Origin: Akkermansiaceae bacterium
GTDB lineage: Bacteria; Verrucomicrobiota; Verrucomicrobiia; Verrucomicrobiales; Akkermansiaceae
Length of the DNA stretch: 37,963 bases
Direction of reading: 5' to 3'
Assembly (NCBI GenBank): GCA_029253285.1
Contig: JAQWZU010000040.1
Location: 1 to 37,963 of the forward strand
Positions 34,562 through 37,963 of this stretch are shown in pieces. Position 1 is the stretch's first letter, and the number at the start of each line of letters is the position of its first letter. Position numbers and translations under genes: made by a program. The notes below the pieces were generated by a model that was not told the origin of the DNA, did not search any database, and saw nothing but the letters and a program-made list of their open reading frames with translations.

Positions 34562-36976
34562 ATGAATGAGAGCAAGTCCGGCGTCAGGATCATCCTTGGG
34601 ATGGTGGTGTTGCTGTCGGGACTTTCCTCTTGGGCTGAGCCGCTTGACGAAGAGACGAGGGCCTTTCTCACACGACGGGCTCCGGGCGTGTTGGCGGCGA
34701 TTGAAATGCATGAAGGCGAGGAGTTGGAGGAAGCTCGCGAGCGTGGTGTTGAATTGCGGGAGATGTTTTTTGAAGAGAAGGAAGAGCATGGCGAGGAGTG
34801 GGCGGAGGTTCTGGTTGGTGTGGAAAATGTGGAGGCTGAGATCGAGGTGCTGGCCTGGCGATTCCGGGAGGATAAGATTGGCGAAGATGAAGGAGAGGTG
34901 GGTTTGCTTCGCTTGTTAAAAAAGCAGATCGCGTTGCAAAATAAAATGGACCGCTTGGAGATGAAACTTTTTCCTGAGGCGGCTGATGAAATTGAAGAGG
35001 AATTAAAGTGGCGTCTCAAAAATCCCGAGGTGGCGCTGCGCGAGCGATTCAGGGAAACGCTGGAGGATTTTGGATTCGTCGAGGAGGAAGACGAGGATGA
35101 AGAGATGGAAGCTGAGGAGATTTCCGGGCCGGTTTATATGCCTGCTCCGAAAGACGGGGGGGAGGAAAACGATGAGCTTCACGGTATCACCTTCAACTTT
35201 GAAAAAGAGATTCGTCCGATACTTGAGGAGCATTGCTTTGACTGTCATGACAATGCCAGTGCCAAAGGGGATATTGATTTGGAATCGGCACTCACACAGA
35301 CCCCGCTGGTTCGCAATCGACTGCTTTGGGAGAATGTCGCAGAGCGGGTGAAGATGGGCGATATGCCGCCTAAAAAGAAGCCGCAACCGGCTGACTCCGA
35401 GCGCTTGAAATTACGAGCTTGGCTGGCGGCGGAGATTGAGGGTTTTGACTACAGCAAAGTGCGCAACCCGGGCTATGTTCCGGCTCGTCGTCTTACGCGG
35501 GAGGAATACAATCGTACGATCCGCGATCTTGTCGGGCTCGATCTCCGGCCGGCGGATGACTTCCCCATGGATTTTAGCGGGACCAGCGGCTTTTCCAATA
35601 GCGCGAATACTCTCTTCCTGCAGACGGCTCATCTTGATCGATATTTCACCGCCGCCGAAGGGGTGATTGATGAGGTGCGGGCAGATAAAAAGGCGTGGAG
35701 CGATTTGGCCGGTAATCCCAAAGATGCGGTGGGAGCGGTTCAGAGATTGATGCGCCGTGCCTATCGGCGCCCGCCGACTGATGCTGAGATTAAAGAGATT
35801 ACCGATCGCTATGAAGTCGCGCTGGAGACAAAAAAATTTCAGGCGGATGCTCTGGCCCTTGCTTTTAAGACGATCCTCGTTTCCCCGAAGTTTCTGCTTC
35901 GTGTCGAGGAAGTAGCGGAGAATGGAAGAGACCAAGTCGTGTCAGATTTTGATTTTGCGACGCGCCTCTCCTATTTTCTGTGGGCGTCGACTCCTGATGA
36001 TAAACTTCTCAATGCGGCTGCTGCCGGCAAGCTTTCCAATTCCGCAAGTCGTCAGGCTCAGATCAAACGCATGCTCGACGATCCCCGGAGTCTTTCGCTT
36101 GGGGAAATTTTTGCGGCGGAGTGGCTCAGCACCGATGATGTGGGTCCTCGTATTCGAAAAGATCCGATCGACAATCCCTGGTGCACCGAGAGCCTGATGG
36201 CGGCGATGCGTGCCGAGACGGCTTACTTTTTTCATTCCCTGGTGATGGAAAACGCCCCTGTCGCGCGATTGATCGATGCTGATTATACTTTTCTGAATGC
36301 GGAGTTGGCGCGCCATTATCGGATCGAAGGAGTCGAGGGGGTGGCGATGCGGAGGGTCAAACTTAAAACGAACCAACGCGGCGGTGTCTTCGGACAGGCC
36401 AGTGTCCTGGCTACGACTTCGTTTCCCGATCGCACCAGTCCGGTAGTTCGGGGAAAATGGATTCTCGATACTCTGTTGGGCACGCCTCCGCCACCGGCTC
36501 CGCCCGATGTGCCGGAGATCGAGGTGAAAGGTGGCGGACGTCGGGCCGCAACGAGTTTGCGGCAGAAGCTCGAAGTGCATCGGGAATCGCCGCGTTGTGC
36601 CGGATGCCATGCCCAGATTGATCCGCTTGGTTTTGGCTTGGAGAGCTACGCTGAATTTGGCCAGTGGCGGGGTGGGGTTGATGATCGCGGGACCTTGCCA
36701 AGCGGAGCCAAATTCCGTGGGCCTGCCGGACTCAAATTGGCTTTGATTGATGAACGGCTCGATGATCTTGGCTCACAGGCGATCCGCAAGATGTTGGCCT
36801 ACGCGCTGGGTCGGCAGCTTGAGTTTTATGATGAAGCGACGGTAAAAGAAATCGCGGCCAGGCTAAAGCCGACGGGATATCGTTTCGGCGATTTGGTGCT
36901 CGCTATTACCGAGAGTTATCCGTTTACAATGAAACGCCTCCCACCTGCGTCTGCGGGAAAATCAGATGAAGAGTAA
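34562..36976 (+). CDS. Secreted DUF1592/DUF1587-type planctomycete cytochrome c protein with coiled-coil module
   Basis: The 804-residue product has a signal peptide (MNESKSGVRIILGMVVLLSGLSSWA is split by the cleavage near Ala25) and an acidic coiled-coil module (about 30-185). Domains in order: a PSCyt-type heme domain with CFDCH at 225-229; DUF1587 (about 306-370, 'LTREEYNRTIRDLVGLD'); DUF1595 (about 390-455); DUF1592 (about 460-585, 'ATRLSYFLWASTPDD'); DUF1588 (about 605-700); and DUF1585 near the C-terminus. CAGCH at 679-683 is a second heme-type motif. The enzyme class is unknown, but these proteins are typical of planctomycetes and verrucomicrobia. A TTG at 34559 abuts the chosen ATG. 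Its last 11 bp overlap the DUF1552 gene. Confidence 0.92.
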   Translation: MNESKSGVRIILGMVVLLSGLSSWAEPLDEETRAFLTRRAPGVLAAIEMHEGEELEEARERGVELREMFFEEKEEHGEEWAEVLVGVENVEAEIEVLAWRFREDKIGEDEGEVGLLRLLKKQIALQNKMDRLEMKLFPEAADEIEEELKWRLKNPEVALRERFRETLEDFGFVEEEDEDEEMEAEEISGPVYMPAPKDGGEENDELHGITFNFEKEIRPILEEHCFDCHDNASAKGDIDLESALTQTPLVRNRLLWENVAERVKMGDMPPKKKPQPADSERLKLRAWLAAEIEGFDYSKVRNPGYVPARRLTREEYNRTIRDLVGLDLRPADDFPMDFSGTSGFSNSANTLFLQTAHLDRYFTAAEGVIDEVRADKKAWSDLAGNPKDAVGAVQRLMRRAYRRPPTDAEIKEITDRYEVALETKKFQADALALAFKTILVSPKFLLRVEEVAENGRDQVVSDFDFATRLSYFLWASTPDDKLLNAAAAGKLSNSASRQAQIKRMLDDPRSLSLGEIFAAEWLSTDDVGPRIRKDPIDNPWCTESLMAAMRAETAYFFHSLVMENAPVARLIDADYTFLNAELARHYRIEGVEGVAMRRVKLKTNQRGGVFGQASVLATTSFPDRTSPVVRGKWILDTLLGTPPPPAPPDVPEIEVKGGGRRAATSLRQKLEVHRESPRCAGCHAQIDPLGFGLESYAEFGQWRGGVDDRGTLPSGAKFRGPAGLKLALIDERLDDLGSQAIRKMLAYALGRQLEFYDEATVKEIAARLKPTGYRFGDLVLAITESYPFTMKRLPPASAGKSDEE

Positions 36977-37963
36977 TCCAAATCGCCGTGCCTTTCTCAG
37001 AGGAATGGGAGCTTGTCTCTCACTTCCTGCGATGGAGAGTTTTGGCGCTCCTGTTTCGGTCACAGCCAAGACCGGGATCCCTCCGCGTCTGGCCTATCTT
37101 TACTTTCCAAATGGCACGGCCGAGGGGAGTTGGGAGCCGGAAAAAGTTGGCCCTGCTGGTGAGTTGCAGAAACTCAACCGCTGGATGGAGCCATTGGAGG
37201 AATTCAAATCAGATCTCGTGGTCACTAAAAATCTTTGGACTCCACGGGGGAATGGTCACGGAGCGGGAACCGCAACCTGGTTGACTGGTGGCTCGTATGA
37301 TCATCGTAAGAACGATGTGGGGGCTCCTTCCGTGGATCAACTCGTGGCAAAGCATCTGAGTGACTCGACGCCCTTACCTTCGCTGGAATTGAGCACGGCA
37401 GGCGAGGGGAGTTTTTCGGGGAGTCTGCCACGGAATTGCCTTTCTTGGACGCGGCGCGATGTTCCGGCTGCCCGCGAGACCAGGCCGCGGGCGGTTTTTG
37501 ATAAACTGTTTCGTCGTGCGAGTGAGGGATTCGTGGACCGGAGTGTTTTGGATCTTGTTCTCGAGCAATCGAAGTCTCTTAAACGCCGGGCCAGTCTGGC
37601 TGATAATCGCAAGATTGATGAATATCTCGATGCGGTACGTGCGGTTGAGAAGCGTCTTGAATTTGCGGAAGAGCAGACCCAGCGAATTGCAGACGATAGG
37701 GCGCTTACCGATACTTTGACTCGGCCCGCCGCGGGGATTCCAGCTGATCATCAGGAGTATGTGCGGCAGATGTTGGAATTGATAGCCTTGTCATTTTGGT
37801 CGGGCGCGACACGTGTTTCGACTTTCATGCTCGATCATGGACAGAGCAATCGCTACTTCGATTTTGTGCCCGGAGTGAAAGGGACCTGGCATGCGCTTTC
37901 ACATTGGAAGGATGCAAGTGGCCGCACGGAGGACGACGATGGCAAGACCAAGTGGGACAACAC
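36966..37963 (+). CDS. DUF1552 protein with twin-arginine signal (3' truncated)
   Basis: The frame stays open to the window end, giving at least 332 residues of a DUF1552 protein. The N-terminus holds a twin-arginine-like signal ('NRRAFLRGMGACLSLP'), so it is probably exported folded. 'YLYFPNGTAEGSWEPE', 'LWTPRGNGHGAGTATWLTGG' and 'FMLDHGQSNRYFDF' are typical DUF1552 features. Family members resemble the DUF1501/sulfatase-like fold and nearly always pair with DUF1592-type cytochrome proteins, as here, where the two genes overlap by 11 bp. The function is unknown. The stop codon lies outside the window. Confidence 0.9.
   Translation, partial: MKSNPNRRAFLRGMGACLSLPAMESFGAPVSVTAKTGIPPRLAYLYFPNGTAEGSWEPEKVGPAGELQKLNRWMEPLEEFKSDLVVTKNLWTPRGNGHGAGTATWLTGGSYDHRKNDVGAPSVDQLVAKHLSDSTPLPSLELSTAGEGSFSGSLPRNCLSWTRRDVPAARETRPRAVFDKLFRRASEGFVDRSVLDLVLEQSKSLKRRASLADNRKIDEYLDAVRAVEKRLEFAEEQTQRIADDRALTDTLTRPAAGIPADHQEYVRQMLELIALSFWSGATRVSTFMLDHGQSNRYFDFVPGVKGTWHALSHWKDASGRTEDDDGKTKWDN

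Overview
The window reads as chromosomal DNA of a Verrucomicrobium-like member of the PVC group. I infer this from two formylglycine sulfatases, a DUF1592/DUF1587-type planctomycete cytochrome c protein next to a DUF1552 protein, a PQQ-type dehydrogenase fused to PKD and cytochrome c modules, and secreted proteins that share a short calcium-binding-like segment plus a C-terminal tail. The genus cannot be fixed from the sequence. Coding density is high, strand switches are frequent, and most starts lack a clear Shine-Dalgarno sequence. I saw no rRNA, tRNA, CRISPR array, transposase or phage gene.

Positions 1-8608 hold mainly housekeeping genes: the tail of a secreted protein, tadA (tRNA A34 deaminase), a secreted DUF2891 protein, a PaaK-like acyl-CoA ligase, tsaB (t6A synthesis), a citrate synthase with a clear terminator, an unknown secreted protein, a YcxB-like membrane protein, rnhA and a secreted trypsin-like protease. 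Positions 8605-17437 hold a SMUG-type uracil-DNA glycosylase translationally coupled to a sulfatase, an unknown secreted protein, an M32 carboxypeptidase, a membrane-anchored HtrA/Deg protease followed by an OmpA-domain protein, and a CPBP membrane protease.

Positions 17519-21616 hold a parvulin followed by the most unusual cluster: a DUF3570 outer-membrane barrel, an ApbE-type FMN transferase, a tiny DUF4266 lipoprotein ending in a Gly-rich CxCN tail, and a secreted Ig-like protein. The barrel carries a DxxSGxT stretch that resembles an ApbE flavinylation site, so a flavin-modified outer-membrane system is a reasonable hypothesis. Positions 21619-26939 look like sugar-acid catabolism: a GntP permease divergent from an IlvD/Edd-type sugar-acid dehydratase, a DapA-family aldolase and a secreted serine hydrolase.

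Positions 27093-31705 encode a second sulfatase and the large PQQ dehydrogenase/cytochrome/CBM fusion, both secreted and fitting glycan breakdown. Positions 32065-37963 form a tight operon: ECF sigma factor, anti-sigma-like membrane protein, secreted esterase, DUF1592-type cytochrome and a DUF1552 protein cut by the window end. The esterase and the cytochrome share an acidic coiled-coil module that aligns without gaps over about 70 residues, suggesting that they meet the same periplasmic partner.
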